From Eutypa lata (Eukaryota; Ascomycota; Sordariomycetes; Xylariales; Diatrypaceae), in assembly GCA_022661535.1 (NCBI GenBank), contig JAKULF010000011.1, positions 2,848,220 through 2,912,219 of the forward strand: DNA of 64,000 nt, in the 5' to 3' direction. The notes beneath the pieces are model-generated. The model was not told the DNA's origin, did not search any database, and worked only from the letters and a program-made list of their open reading frames with translations. The stretch's first letter is position 1, and the number at the start of each line of letters is the position of its first letter. The translations under genes and the position numbers were made by a program. Of the stretch, positions 42,940-53,584 are shown piece after piece.

Positions 42940-44133
42940 TTAGATCTGCTGTGTTCTAACCAAATAATCCCGCCAAGATTCATAATTTTTCACCTCAGCT
43001 TGCTCTCCCACAGTTCCTTCCTGATCCTGATCCTCACCCTCACGTTCTCTTGGGCGTGTGAACTCGACCATTTGCTTCATGATCATCCCGCTAGCATGTT
43101 CAGCACATTCTGGTGGCTCTCTGCCATCAATCGGCTGGCGGTGTAGTGCCGGGGCGTAATACAACATGAATCGACCCTCTTCGCCCAATTTCCACCCGCT
43201 ACCAGCAAACCTGTCCTCCAACGAGCTGTGCTGAGCCATAGGCTCCCCGTCTGCCCTGTAGAGTCGAATCCGATCCTTGTGGTTGTTCTTGTCATCCTTG
43301 TCACCCAGCCTCACAGAAGCAACTAACTGATACTCGATCAGATCCTTTCGTCCGATTTTGAGGACAAGATTCTTATGACCTTGTCCGTCATCCTTCTCTT
43401 TCAGTCTCTGGCCGTCGACGGTTATCCGAGCCAACTCCTTAAACGTCCTAGATACCGATGTGGGACGTGTGTTGTCATATAAGACACGGATAATGGCAGG
43501 ACTGTTGCTCTGCCAGTGTAACTCGACCTCCAGTTCCTCGTGCTCATCTGGACCGTACTCGCTGCTAATCCGATCCCCCAAAGGAACCTTCCCATCGTAC
43601 TGAATTAAGCCACGTGCGGCTAGAATGGGAGGTTTCTTGTACTCGACTTGGGTCCATTTATCGGATCCTTTTCTTCTCTCGAATACAGCCTTATGCCACA
43701 GCATAAATGCTTCCCGAACCCAGATCGTCTTGTTCATGGAATTGTTCTCCATAATATGATAATAATCCAAAGAGACCTTATCGCCTAGTTCTTCCCGTAG
43801 CTTCTCAAGTATGGCATAGCGGACTAGAGTTTGAGTCGTATCCGATGACTCAGCCAGGTCTGCCCAAACCATCGATTCCAGAGGGTTGTTATCATTCCCC
43901 TCTCGCCATTTGCTTCCTACGCGGCTGAAGAGATGACGCAGCACGCAGGTCGCGGCATCTAGACAGTCAAACTCTGTCTTGTCGAACTTCGTGCTCTGTA
44001 ATCCAGCGTTATCCAGCTCCTGTCGTGAAAATGCGGTAGGATAGTGTCTACTTAGAGCAAAGTTCTGCGTGCTCTCATCGCCGGAATATTTCTTCCGGAG
44101 ATCAACGAGGTCGTGATTATTGAGGATATCCAT
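42940..44133 (-). CDS. Hypothetical protein, intact, intronless
   Basis: The protein is 397 residues with no signal peptide or membrane segment. The first third is helical (FDCLDAATCVLRHLFSRVGSK). The middle (residues about 150-290) alternates charged strands and reads like a beta-sandwich (ELEVELHWQSNSPAIIRVLY, DLIEYQLVASVRL). The C-terminus is charged and disordered (REREGEDQDQEG) and ends YESWRDYLVRTQQI. I do not recognise the family. Composition and codon use are ordinary and the frame is uninterrupted, unlike most neighbours, which suggests it is under selection. Its upstream region carries GT/AT microsatellites at 44165-44285. Confidence 0.6.
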   Translation of the reverse strand: MDILNNHDLVDLRKKYSGDESTQNFALSRHYPTAFSRQELDNAGLQSTKFDKTEFDCLDAATCVLRHLFSRVGSKWREGNDNNPLESMVWADLAESSDTTQTLVRYAILEKLREELGDKVSLDYYHIMENNSMNKTIWVREAFMLWHKAVFERRKGSDKWTQVEYKKPPILAARGLIQYDGKVPLGDRISSEYGPDEHEELEVELHWQSNSPAIIRVLYDNTRPTSVSRTFKELARITVDGQRLKEKDDGQGHKNLVLKIGRKDLIEYQLVASVRLGDKDDKNNHKDRIRLYRADGEPMAQHSSLEDRFAGSGWKLGEEGRFMLYYAPALHRQPIDGREPPECAEHASGMIMKQMVEFTRPREREGEDQDQEGTVGEQAEVKNYESWRDYLVRTQQI

Positions 44134-45318
44134 CTTGAAATGATGGATGGGGAGGATTCAATCCTGTGTGAGTGAGTGGGTATGTGGGTGCGTATGTGTA
44201 TGTATCTGGTTGCATATGTGCACATCTGTGTGTGATGTTACGGGAATGGAAGAGTACTGGTCAGCGTGTACATACATACATACGTATGATGTAGTCACAG
44301 TCCGATAATTGGGATGGGTAGAGAAAAGAAGGTTTCGTAAGGCTCTCTGTCAAAAGAGAAGGTTGTTTAGGTGCAAGTGGATTGCTGATGTTGTTTTAGG
44401 TAAGAGGTACTAGGAAGTAGGATGTAGGCAGGCAGGTTACAGGTAAGCTCCAAGCTCCATTGAAATACCACATACAGTGTGTCGCACTTTCCATCTTCCG
44501 TACCTGCCACTAGTTCTATCATGTCCAGCTGTATTGTAAATATTCTGGTGCTCAGTGTATGTATATACTTCCCTAGGTAACAGCAATCTTTACGTTATAT
44601 ACATACATGTAGGTAATCTGCGATAATGCTCGCACAGGGTGCTTCCTGGTCCTACTTCTTATTGCCCCTGATGCTTACGTAATATATTCACTAGGATTCT
44701 TCAGGATGCATGACACTTGCTTGATTAAAAGGAAAGGAATCTATTTACCGCACTGAAGAATCTTTGAATAGATTATTGTTCCCAAGGTTCCCATTGTCCA
44801 TATCTCTGGATCCACAGCAGCCTACAACTTTGCATCAGCTAATGTAGAGCCCCTTGGCTAATATTGGATAGGTTCGGAGTCATTGAACAATATTCCATAC
44901 CAGGTCTTCTTGATCAGCCTGTATTTAATAGAGGACTTGGAGCAGCGGACCTGGCCTATGAAAAATCCACCGCCGTATTTGAGAAAGTTGCCCTTGCGAA
45001 TCTATCATTCAATCTTGGGAATTGATTCCAATGTGATTGACTGGGACGTTTATCAGCGAATTCAGTAGAAAGCGCACTAACAGCCACGTAATGAACTGTA
45101 GATAAATGTTCGGATAAACGTACATACTAGGACCATGTACATACGTTTTAGCCTTGCATTTCTAGGTAATCCAAAAGTGTCTATTTGCATTCCACCGTTG
45201 CAAACTTGATATCCTTTAACCTATCTTGACTTGTAAGTAATTCTGAAGCAATACCATCGCCTTTATTAATCAGTATCTATTCAGCACTGCAGCAACAGAG
45301 AACGTCGACGATTGGGAG
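44134..45318. other. Intergenic with microsatellites
   Basis: Bases 44165-44230 hold a GTGAG/GTAT tract and 44269-44284 CATA repeats. A 61-residue frame at 44883-45068 has no support beyond being open. Just before the family A gene there is a GTAAGT donor-like site (45234) and a CTGCAG acceptor-like site (45292), which would fit a 5' intron. Confidence 0.45.
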
Positions 45319-47001
45319 ATGGAGCCCAAACAATCAACGCAGATTCGATCGCGACCAAAACCTTGTACTCAAGGAGCCACAAATGAAGGTGCGACACCTG
45401 AAAGACAAGGTTCATCGAAACGAACTAAGAAGAATCAAGACGCGAAAATGACAGATATGGAGGTAGGGGAGCAACAGGAAGAGGAAGAGGAAGAAGACGA
45501 CAATGATGATGGCCACGATAGCGATGACGATGAAGACGATCACAACTACATCGACGACGATGATGACGACGGCCTACCCCTTGATGTCATGAATAAGGCG
45601 AAGGAATGGTTATCGAAAAACAAACCAGTCATGACGATGGATAGACTCCGAGATCTACTACCATCTGCGGAGGATTCGTACGATGACATCTGGGGTGAAA
45701 ATGAAGAGGAAATGTTGTTGGCCAGCTTTCCAGAGGATGACGCCTACCGGGTGTATGTGTTGACAAGTGAATACGATATGACACCTGAGTTTCTGTCCAT
45801 GTGGAGGAGAACCTGCCGTCTTCGTGGTTGTTTCCCTGAGCAGATCATCGGGGCAAAGAGTTACCTCGAATATGGAGTGCAGGTCGAGGTGGAACCAGGG
45901 GTCTGGAAGCCAGATCCGAACTGGAACCGGGACTTTTGCAATGCCTTGGAAGTGCTGGTTATTTCTTCTCCTTGTGAAGGCAATATGCGTCTTCTAGGGC
46001 TTTTTATTCGGTATACCGTTGCTTGTTACACCGACCGGAGGATGGTTTCTGTTGACGATTCGTGGACGGGACAGACATTCTTTGACGATTTAGGTGACCT
46101 TATTCGGCTGCATAATGGCGCTAAGCCTCTGAAGGATATTGGTCGTGATGCTCGGCAGAATTGGATCAATAAGGGTTTATACCTTCCTTGGGAAGCCTAT
46201 GCTCTAGAACAAATCGAGCTTCTGGCCTCCGAAGAACCCGCCGAACCCGCCGAACCCGCCGAACTTCCAGTGGATGAATACGGGAACGAGGTTCAGATAT
46301 ATCACGTCCTAACGAGTGACCTCGAGATTTTATTGCGGGCGTTCATCAAGGTCAAACTGAAGTTCCCACATTTTGTTAGTTGGATGAACAAGGACCGCCA
46401 GAGAATCATTCAGGATGCGACAAGCGTAGGGGGCGCACCTAGCAACATAAAGGAGCTAGGCGAGCTAAGAGTTCCCCTAGTCCTCGATGATATGCGCATA
46501 AGGGCTAAGCGACAACTTCAAACCCCTCCTAAGAATGACGACGAAGATAACCCTGTCGGTAACAAGGAACGCCACCCAACACCAGTAGCATCAGTGGATG
46601 ATTCCTTAGGTTCCATCCCGTCACACGAAGATGAGGCATTGAAATCTCGCTCGGGTAGCAGACCTTATAGATCAACATGGGAAGATTCTGGAGATGATGA
46701 GTTGGAAAAATATAATTTTCCCCCTATCAAGCTTCTTCGAGGTATACCTGGTCCCTCTGGGTCGACAAAGGTTCCGAAGTCCTATAACGTGGAAGAAGAA
46801 GAAGAAACGATTGTAATCCTTGATTCGAGTCGGTATCATGCTGGAATGTGTAGGCATGAGGACTACACCTCCCGTTGCTATAACCTGAACTCCGGCCCTC
46901 GTTCAATGGATTAAGTATTTGCCGAGGCATCTGCAGTGGAGGAAACCATTGTCGCTTATATGATGCGTAGTCCTCAGGATGAGGTGGAGCCTGAATGGTA
47001 A
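45319..47001 (+). CDS. Family A acidic protein, late nonsense codon
   Basis: The frame runs 531 residues from 45319 to a TAA at 46912. It stays open in the same frame for another 28 codons to 47001 (FAEASAVEETIVAYMM...EVEPEW), so the TAA is probably a CAA changed by one C-to-T before A. The N-terminus is basic (SSKRTKKN), followed by an Asp/Glu run (residues about 52-92). The conserved core matches the copy at 50558-52467: NKPVMTMDRLRDLLPSAED, then MWRRTCRLRGCFPEQIIGAK, then LLGLFIRYTVAC, then LPWEAYALEQIELLA with an EPA repeat, then VLDDMRIRAKRQL. I know no domain for it. The composition suggests a nuclear protein. It may still be functional, minus its last residues. No clear exon 1 like that of the other copy is seen upstream. 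Confidence 0.6.
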
Positions 47002-47856
47002 TCATCCAGTAGGGGGATACTCTCTAGCCCGGCAGCTTGATGGATACTTATTTAAGCCCAGCAAAACAATGAGAAGAGCTGAAAGGAATCGGAAATGGTA
47101 GGCATGTTACTAAGAAGACTTTTAAGGACACTTAGCCTATATATTGCCTGTGCACTACATATGCAACCTTTTCTGTGATTGAACCTCATAAATAATCCAC
47201 TCTACAGTTGACAGTGAATATCTCGAAGAACCAAGTCGGCGTCAACCCAATAAATATATCGGTAGGCTAGAAGCTCAGATCAATGGGGATTAAAGCTAAT
47301 ATACAAGACAACATTATGCCTGTATTACGTCACTCATGTATAGGATAGCGCCCTTGGGCACGGCGCCTATGGACATGGCGTCCCTGGATACCGCCTCCCT
47401 GGTCCACGGACATGACTACCCTTGACACGGCAGGATGGAAGATTTATGTGGGCCGGTATTACCCATTTGCGGCCATATTCTATCTTGCCCGTGATTCGCC
47501 TATCTGCAACGGAGATTAGAGCACGAATAGCCTGGTTATCAAATTATGGATTGGGAGACACATTGTGTATGAGGCTACCTTCAACAGACACCTGATTAGA
47601 ACCAGTATATTTCTAATGTTGAAACAGCCCTCTAAATGTCCAATAGAATTGAGTCAATCACACTACTTTTGAAATTAAGCATCGAGGATACGCAATAACA
47701 AGAATGAATCATTATTATTAGCAATAAACGGTGGGGTTATGAAGAATCGTCAAGGTTATTGAGCGCCCCCCTTTGGCTGTCGTTTCCCCCCTTGCTTTTC
47801 CTCTTCCCTTCCTAAATACCGAATAGTAAAACTTGGCCAGATAGTAGCTACTCGAG
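47002..47856. other. Intergenic, no gene seen
   Basis: The region includes an imperfect repeat of GGCGCCTATGGACATGGCG type near 47350-47400. Nothing coding is supported. Confidence 0.4.
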
Positions 47857-48255
47857 CTACTTCTTCTTATCCGGCTTTCCAGGGCCCTCCGGTATGGCGT
47901 AATCGATCTCAGCCTGGGTGTACTTGTCTTCAGGACGGATAAGAGCATCGGCCTTCGCGTTGGCAGCCGCGTCGTTGTCCCGGGACATGTAGTCGCTGAT
48001 GCTCTTGTAAACCTCTTCGAGAGTCCTTTTCGGTGGAAACCAATCTGGCCGGGCACCAGCATCACCAGCAGGATTATCATCACCAGACGAACCAGGCCAA
48101 CCACCACGAGCACCGTGTCCATCCTCAGGACCCTTGCTCGTCTCCTCGCCACCCTGCACATGCGCCTTTCCTCCCCGGAACCCGCCACCCGGGTTTTGAT
48201 CCGATGGACGCACCGGCGTGGTGTTGGTCTTTTCAGGACCGGGTTGGTCCGCCAT
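47857..48255 (-). CDS. Small Gly/Pro-rich hypothetical protein
   Basis: This is a frame of 132 residues starting at 48255. The N-terminal 70 residues are Gly-, Pro- and Asp-rich and disordered. The C-terminal half looks ordered (WFPPKRTLEEVYKSISDYM), then LIRPEDKYTQAEIDYAIPE, and ends KPDKKK. No domain is recognised. Overlapping frames in the other phases are shadows. A long GTA-type trinucleotide array lies directly upstream of the start, in the promoter or leader, so its expression may vary with repeat length. Confidence 0.5.
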   Translation of the reverse strand: MADQPGPEKTNTTPVRPSDQNPGGGFRGGKAHVQGGEETSKGPEDGHGARGGWPGSSGDDNPAGDAGARPDWFPPKRTLEEVYKSISDYMSRDNDAAANAKADALIRPEDKYTQAEIDYAIPEGPGKPDKKK

Positions 48256-48266
48256 CGCTACTAGTA

Positions 48267-48345
48267 TTGTAGTAGTAGTAGTAGTAGTAGGAGTAGTAGT
48301 AGTAGTAGGAGTAGTAGTAGTTGTAGTAGTAGTAGTTGTTGTTGT
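48267..48345. repeat. Trinucleotide microsatellite (AGT/GTA)n
   Basis: About 25 near-perfect AGT-type units are broken by GGAGTAGTAG and TTGTAGTAG variants. The array sits 10-90 bases upstream of the 132-residue gene. A plus-strand frame through it encodes only Val runs and is not a gene. Confidence 0.85.
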
Positions 48346-50131
48346 TTTCGTCGTTGTCGTCGTCGACGTTATAGCTGCAGGTTTTGATTACGATGATGTT
48401 CGTAAGAATGTTGTTACGGAAGCGTCAGGTGCAGGAGAAAATTCGAATTCTATTAGCTATGTAGAATTCAAAGCTGAAGAAAAAAGGAAAACAATAAATG
48501 AAAGCGCGCTGCAAGTTGCAGCCATAAAGGCAACCACTTAGTGGGGCTACGCACTGACCAACTCCGGCTATATCCACTCAAGCTGTGGACAAAAAATTAA
48601 TACATTATCTTAATTCGCACTGTTCAGTTATAAGTTAATTTAACTATAACACATTATATAAATTATATTAACATTTTTATTTATCGTTTATTATTATATA
48701 ATATAACTTTTATTAATATATTATATGACACGTGACTATCAGTTCCTTTAAGGGCACATGAAACCTCACACGATGTCCCCAAGTGGCTGCATAACATAAG
48801 TAGTCGTGCTGTACAGATGATTGAACCTAATCTAACTAATTGCAAGGCAAATAGGACTCCTTGGGAGCTTTAGCCAAATCTCATACTTAAGCTCACCCAT
48901 AATAAAGGCGGCCACGCTGTCCAGAAGTTAGATTACACCCAATGCCTTTGAACATCCTCTCTGGGGATGATATATCTGATTCCAGAAGGCTATATGGCAA
49001 TAGCTTCATTTTCAGTTTTGCCGGGAACCGCCCTCTAGCACTATATCCACCCAGTAAGCCGCGGATGTCGTTGAGCCTAAGCGGTTAATTTCGAGCATGA
49101 ATCTAGATAGGAGGGATCTCATTGCAAGATGCTCAAACGGAACGACTGGAAATGCGGTTGAGTATTGTAGGAAATTTGGGGAAAATTTGGGGGGATAGCA
49201 AAGTAGTGGCTGAGAGCCACCAAGTTAAACGGAGGATTGAGGTGGAATGCGGTGTTCGACGTCACTACTCCGGCGTTTGCAGCCGGATGGCACCCATATA
49301 GCTAGATTCCCAACCTGGATGTTCCTGACAATATATAAGCTTCCTGTAGCATTGGTAGGACTGGCTGGATTGGTTACGAAGTGCCGCAGATCTATGTATC
49401 CACTTCTGAAATTCTAGTGCGACTTGGAATTATCCTTTTTGGCAACCGCAGCGGACATGGGGTGAAGTGGACTAGTCAGGCGTGACAGCCCTCCTGTTTA
49501 GGAGATATCAGAACGTGGGTTAGGGTCTACTAGATAGTTTAAGGCATCTTATAGTGCATTGACAATGTCTTTTAAGGGGTTGGAAGTCATGAACATAATC
49601 AAAGGTCGTGTACGGTCGAATGCAGTTACTGGAGAGCAATACCAATTTGAATTGATATAACTCGATCAACCAACCGGGTCCTCTCTAAGCAGTATCGATG
49701 CGTAGCTGACATCCATCATCCATGAGACACCAGAAGAGATCACTTAACCTTTGACGGTACTTGGGCTTGGCATGAATCTCCTTGGCATACCGGTCAATGC
49801 CCCTTTACCACTGTCCAGTGACCTGAAACCGGGCACCGGGCTTTCGTGTTATAGCGGTCCAAGCCTTGTGTCATATTGTAGACATAGGGTCTGGGTCTGT
49901 CCGGCCATGCTATTAAATCTAGACAGTGAGGTCTATCATATAGTAAGATCACAAAGCTGCAACTGACACCGAACGTGCGTTGCATGAACTTCCTCTATGC
50001 TGTGAGATGTGGTGTGCATTAACGAGCGCTTGGTTAGGTTGACTTATACTAGATGTTACAATCACGAGACGCAAAATATCGTGACAATCACAGGACGTAA
50101 GATGGTACTGATGGGTCATGCAAATTTCCTC
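48346..50131. other. Intergenic, with a small AT-only island
   Basis: Bases 48585-48730 are almost entirely A and T, like the RIP-erased retroelement near the telomere, and are probably a relic of a repeat. The rest has normal GC content and no gene I can support; short frames at 49751-49966 and 50009-50200 lack motifs. Confidence 0.4.
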
Positions 50132-50557
50132 CTAACTAGAATCTACTCTCCTTTCAAACCTCCCACCCTCTACTTCATCATCCTCGCGCACCTTCTGTGA
50201 TATAGCAAGCCGTTCCATTCTCGATAATACACCTCCCCCATGTGACGTCGATCCCTCTTTAGATGGCTCGAGGCGTAAGCTATGCTCCTTAGAGGCATTA
50301 TTATGTCGTAACGACATCCCAACAAGATATTTGCTAAAGCCGGCAATCACCATCGTCTCTCCTGCGATATTCACTTCCCGGATCTTAAGATTTCCCATAG
50401 TTCTCCCGGATGTATGTACGCCACGAAGTAGCTGGGTTTCTGGTTCTGGAGATTAAATAAGCTGGGAACCAGTTATCTTCGTCATTAACTTTGAGGCTTC
50501 AAATACCATATGATCTGTTACCCGAGCAAGATTTTACGTGTTATTGAACAGGACCCC
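50132..50557 (-). pseudogene. Family A-linked downstream segment
   Basis: The minus frame at 50398-50132 (GNLKIREVNIAGETMVIAGFS, ending RRVDSS) is in the same reading frame as the family A gene just upstream, separated by three stops. Going back towards it the frame reads SPEPETQLLRGVHTSGRTM. The matching segment at 35480-35782 has CAA where this copy has its last TAA. It may be the end of another family A-type copy or a lost extension of this one. Confidence 0.45.
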
Positions 50558-52467
50558 CTACCGGTGTGCTACTCCCCGTACTGCTTGCCTTTCCAAGACA
50601 GAAAATGGGTCCGGTGTATCAGCAAAAGGATCCTCTTCATTGTCTTCCTGTACAAGGTGGGCTTCCAGCTGCCGCTTAGCTTTGATCCGCATATCGTCTA
50701 GTACCAGCTGAACCCTTAGCTCAAACAACTCCTCCATAGTCTTAGGTGCATCTCCCACACTTCTTGCGTACGAGATTAAGTTTTGAACCTCGTTTATGTT
50801 AGGGAATTTGGGTAACCCTAGGTTGCGAAGGCTACTGAACGCCCGGGAGACTGTCTTTAAATCATCCGTTAGAACTGGATAACACTTGAACACCCCGTCT
50901 CGATCCTGGTTGATCCGCTTTCCAGAAGGACGGGCTAGGCGCTCAATTTCCACAAGAACAAGGGCCTCCCATGGGAGGCTTAAACCCCTATTGGCCCAGC
51001 CTGTCCTGACTTCGTGGCATAGGTCCTTGAGAGACTTAGCCCCTTTCTGCTGTTGAATATGTTCCTGCAGAACGTCGAAAAACGGTTGGGCTGTTCTCGA
51101 GTTATCAACTGGGACTCTTCTCCTGTCGTCCATAGAGCACGCAACGGCATATCGTATGAAGAGACCTAAAAGATCCATGTTGTCGTCGCAGGGTGAACAT
51201 ATGGCCAATTCTTCCAGAGCCTTGCAAAAATTCTTGGTCCAGTTCGGATTGGGCCTCCAAACACCTTGGTGTTCGATCTGCTCACCATACTCGAGGTAGT
51301 TTTTAGCTCCGATGATCTGTTCTGGAAAACACCCGCGAAGGCGACAGATCTTCCTCCACATTGACTCGTAATTAGTGGTGATACCATCCCGGCTGGACGA
51401 TACGTAGACCCGATATGTACCATCCACCGGAAAGCTCTCCAGGAGCTCTTTTTCTTGGTCTTCGCTCCAAACATCATCGTACACGGGAGTCGGAAGACGA
51501 GCCCGTAACATATCCATCGTCACGACGGGTCTATGTCTATCCAACCACCTCTGTGAAAACTCGGCATCACGAAGGATCCGCTCCGGGATTGAGGTCGCGT
51601 TCAACTGCAGGGCTCCAGGAAGGTCTTGGAAGCCTTCCAGCAGCTTTGCCTTGTTGGCCTCCCAGTGCTTGCTTAGCGGCCCCTTCGCTCTCCCGCGCTT
51701 CCTCCTCGACTTCCCAGCTACTAGTACAGTAGCTTCTTCCTCAGTATCTTCTTCTTCCACCTCGTCTTCTTCTTCACCACCTACATCTCTCATCTGCACA
51801 CTTTCATCTTCTCTGTCTCTGGCTCTAGCAACATGTTTTCTTACTCCGTGCCTAGAGGGTGCGACTCGTTTTTGGGGTAATTGAACGGCCTTGTTAGATG
51901 ACTGGTTTTGTTGCCGGAGTCCATATCTTGGTTCCACTGTTGAATCCAGATAACGTTTTTTCCTTGGCATCGCAGCTTGTATTGGGGCCGGAATTGGAGT
52001 TGGAATGGATGCAGGGTTTTCGTTCTCATTTTCTTCATCTACATAATCATAATCAGTCTTCTCTCGAAAATAATACAGATATTATGGATGCATTCTTTTG
52101 CGGGGGTGAATAACTTACCTATAACTATAGGCGGCAAAGACTCAGAGCTCCCCTGACCCCCTCTTCTAATGACATTTTGCGATCTGACAGGATCATATTT
52201 CTTGTCATTTTTCTTGATCGAATCTGTCTTGTCATTCCACTTCTCTATCTCACCGTCCATTTTCTCGCGCATAGTTTTCACTTTTTCGAGACATTCCAAC
52301 TGTCTCTGAACCAACTTTGCGTCTTCTTCTTCCTCGGGCGCTTTAGAAATATCTTCTTGTGTCTCTTCTTCATCACTGCTACTGCCGGCAAAATCTTTAA
52401 GTAAGTCATTGACCTTATCAAGTTGGGCATTCCTCGCCTTTTGCCATTCCTGGCTATCTTCTGCCAT
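50558..52467 (-). CDS. Family A acidic protein, two exons, intact
   Basis: Exon 1 (52467-52119) and exon 2 (52038-50558) are joined in phase over an 80-nt intron (GTAAGT...TATGTAG). The product is 609 residues. Exon 1 is helical and acidic (MAEDSQEWQKARNAQLDKVN, then AGSSSDEEE, then a Lys/Glu coiled coil). Exon 2 opens with PIPAPIQAAMPRKKRYLD, followed by basic and acidic runs (RKHVARARDRED, EEEDEVEEED). The core holds VVTMDMLRARLPTPVYDDVW, MWRKICRLRGCFPEQIIGAK, YLEYGEQIEHQGVW, LLGLFIRYAVAC, LSLPWEALVLVEIERLA and VLDDMRIKAKRQLEA. The invariant CRLRGCFPEQIIGAK block is the best family signature. No known domain is recognised. Alternating basic and acidic tracts suggest a nuclear or nucleic-acid-associated role (inference). 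It is the only copy without a defect. Confidence 0.7.
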
Positions 52468-52689
52468 GATGACTTTGGAACAATATTTAACGATAACCAC
52501 AATGTATTATATATAATATAATTATAATTTACTTTCACGACAATATTGGGTGATGCGGAGTGATATTATGCAGGGGATCAGACAAGGCTATTTTACAAAT
52601 TTCACAAGTGGGCAGATTCAAGTACGAAGTCTTTATATAAACGCCAACTCGATTCACGCGTAGGGGGTGGACGCGACGAATGTGCTATT

Positions 52690-52990
52690 CCAAGTCGCTC
52701 CTTCCTCGATATATCTTGAGAATATCAGTCTCCACACCGTCAAAGCCTGGGCACTGTGGTCCCCACATCTAGAAAGCTCGGACATACTATTACGACTCGG
52801 TCCCCTTGGCTCCCTTCATTCTCAGAATTCTGGTCCCCACACCGTGAAAGCCGGGACAATTGGTCCTCATAATTTAAATGCTCAAACTCGCTATTACAAC
52901 TGGCTCCTTCCTATATTCTGAGAATTGCTGTCCGTGCATGTTGAAAGCCCGGACATTATGGTCCCCACATATGGAAAGCTTGGACTATGA
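52690..52990. repeat. Degenerate tandem repeat, about three ~100-bp units
   Basis: Three successive units share the core CCACACCGT.AAAGCC.GG followed by GGTCCCCACAT..GAAAGCT.GGA, starting near 52727, 52832 and 52928. The spacing is about 100 bases and the divergence clear. They lie in the divergent gap between family A (minus) and family B (plus). Confidence 0.6.
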
Positions 52991-53584
52991 TTATCTTATG
53001 TGGTACCTCCTCGTGCTGATATCGTCCCCGAGTTAGCTCGAGGGGGACACGTGACTTTAATGGCCCCTGTTGCTAAAGTCGTCGCCCCTACAGATCTAAC
53101 ACTTGCTCAAACATAACAATTGAATATACAATGAAAATCTTAGAACATTTAGTACCCAAGCCCTTCCATTACGTACGTGAATATTTGTATTCAATCGTGG
53201 TATCTGCGTGAGTATGGTATGGGTACACTCTGTCAGCCCACATATGTTGTGTAACCCATAGTTCTGCCGTCCCCTGCATGCCCATGTTCGACATTTGCAG
53301 ACCCCACTGTATATGCCACCCATCCCTGTCCCCTATCCCTGTCCCCATACTTGTCCTCATACCTGTCTTATGACTTACATGAGGCTGACAGAAGGTATTT
53401 GATAGCAGGCCATAAAGCATACATATCCGTACAACCAGCCCATTAACCCCAAAACTGCGAACAGTTCCCCTCCCCATACGTGCCTAATAGACACCAATTT
53501 GAATTTGAGAACTGAAAGTAATAATTCATTCGATTTGTTTCAAAATACTTGTCATCTTAAATTCAACGTCCTCCACCAATCGAA
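52991..53584. other. Upstream region of family B
   Basis: No gene is seen. It contains a short imperfect repeat of TGTCCCCTATCCC type near 53325-53375. Minus frames at 53096-53477 overlap each other in different phases and are unsupported. Confidence 0.4.

Noticed and set aside
44883..45068. Small plus-strand frame before the family A gene
   Set aside because: It is open but has no motif, homologue or splice link.
48218..48541. Plus-strand frame with long Val runs
   Set aside because: It is only the translation of the trinucleotide microsatellite and the antisense of the small gene.
52727..52990. CRISPR-like array
   Set aside because: Units are degenerate, about 100 bases, adjacent and without unique spacers; the organism is a fungus.
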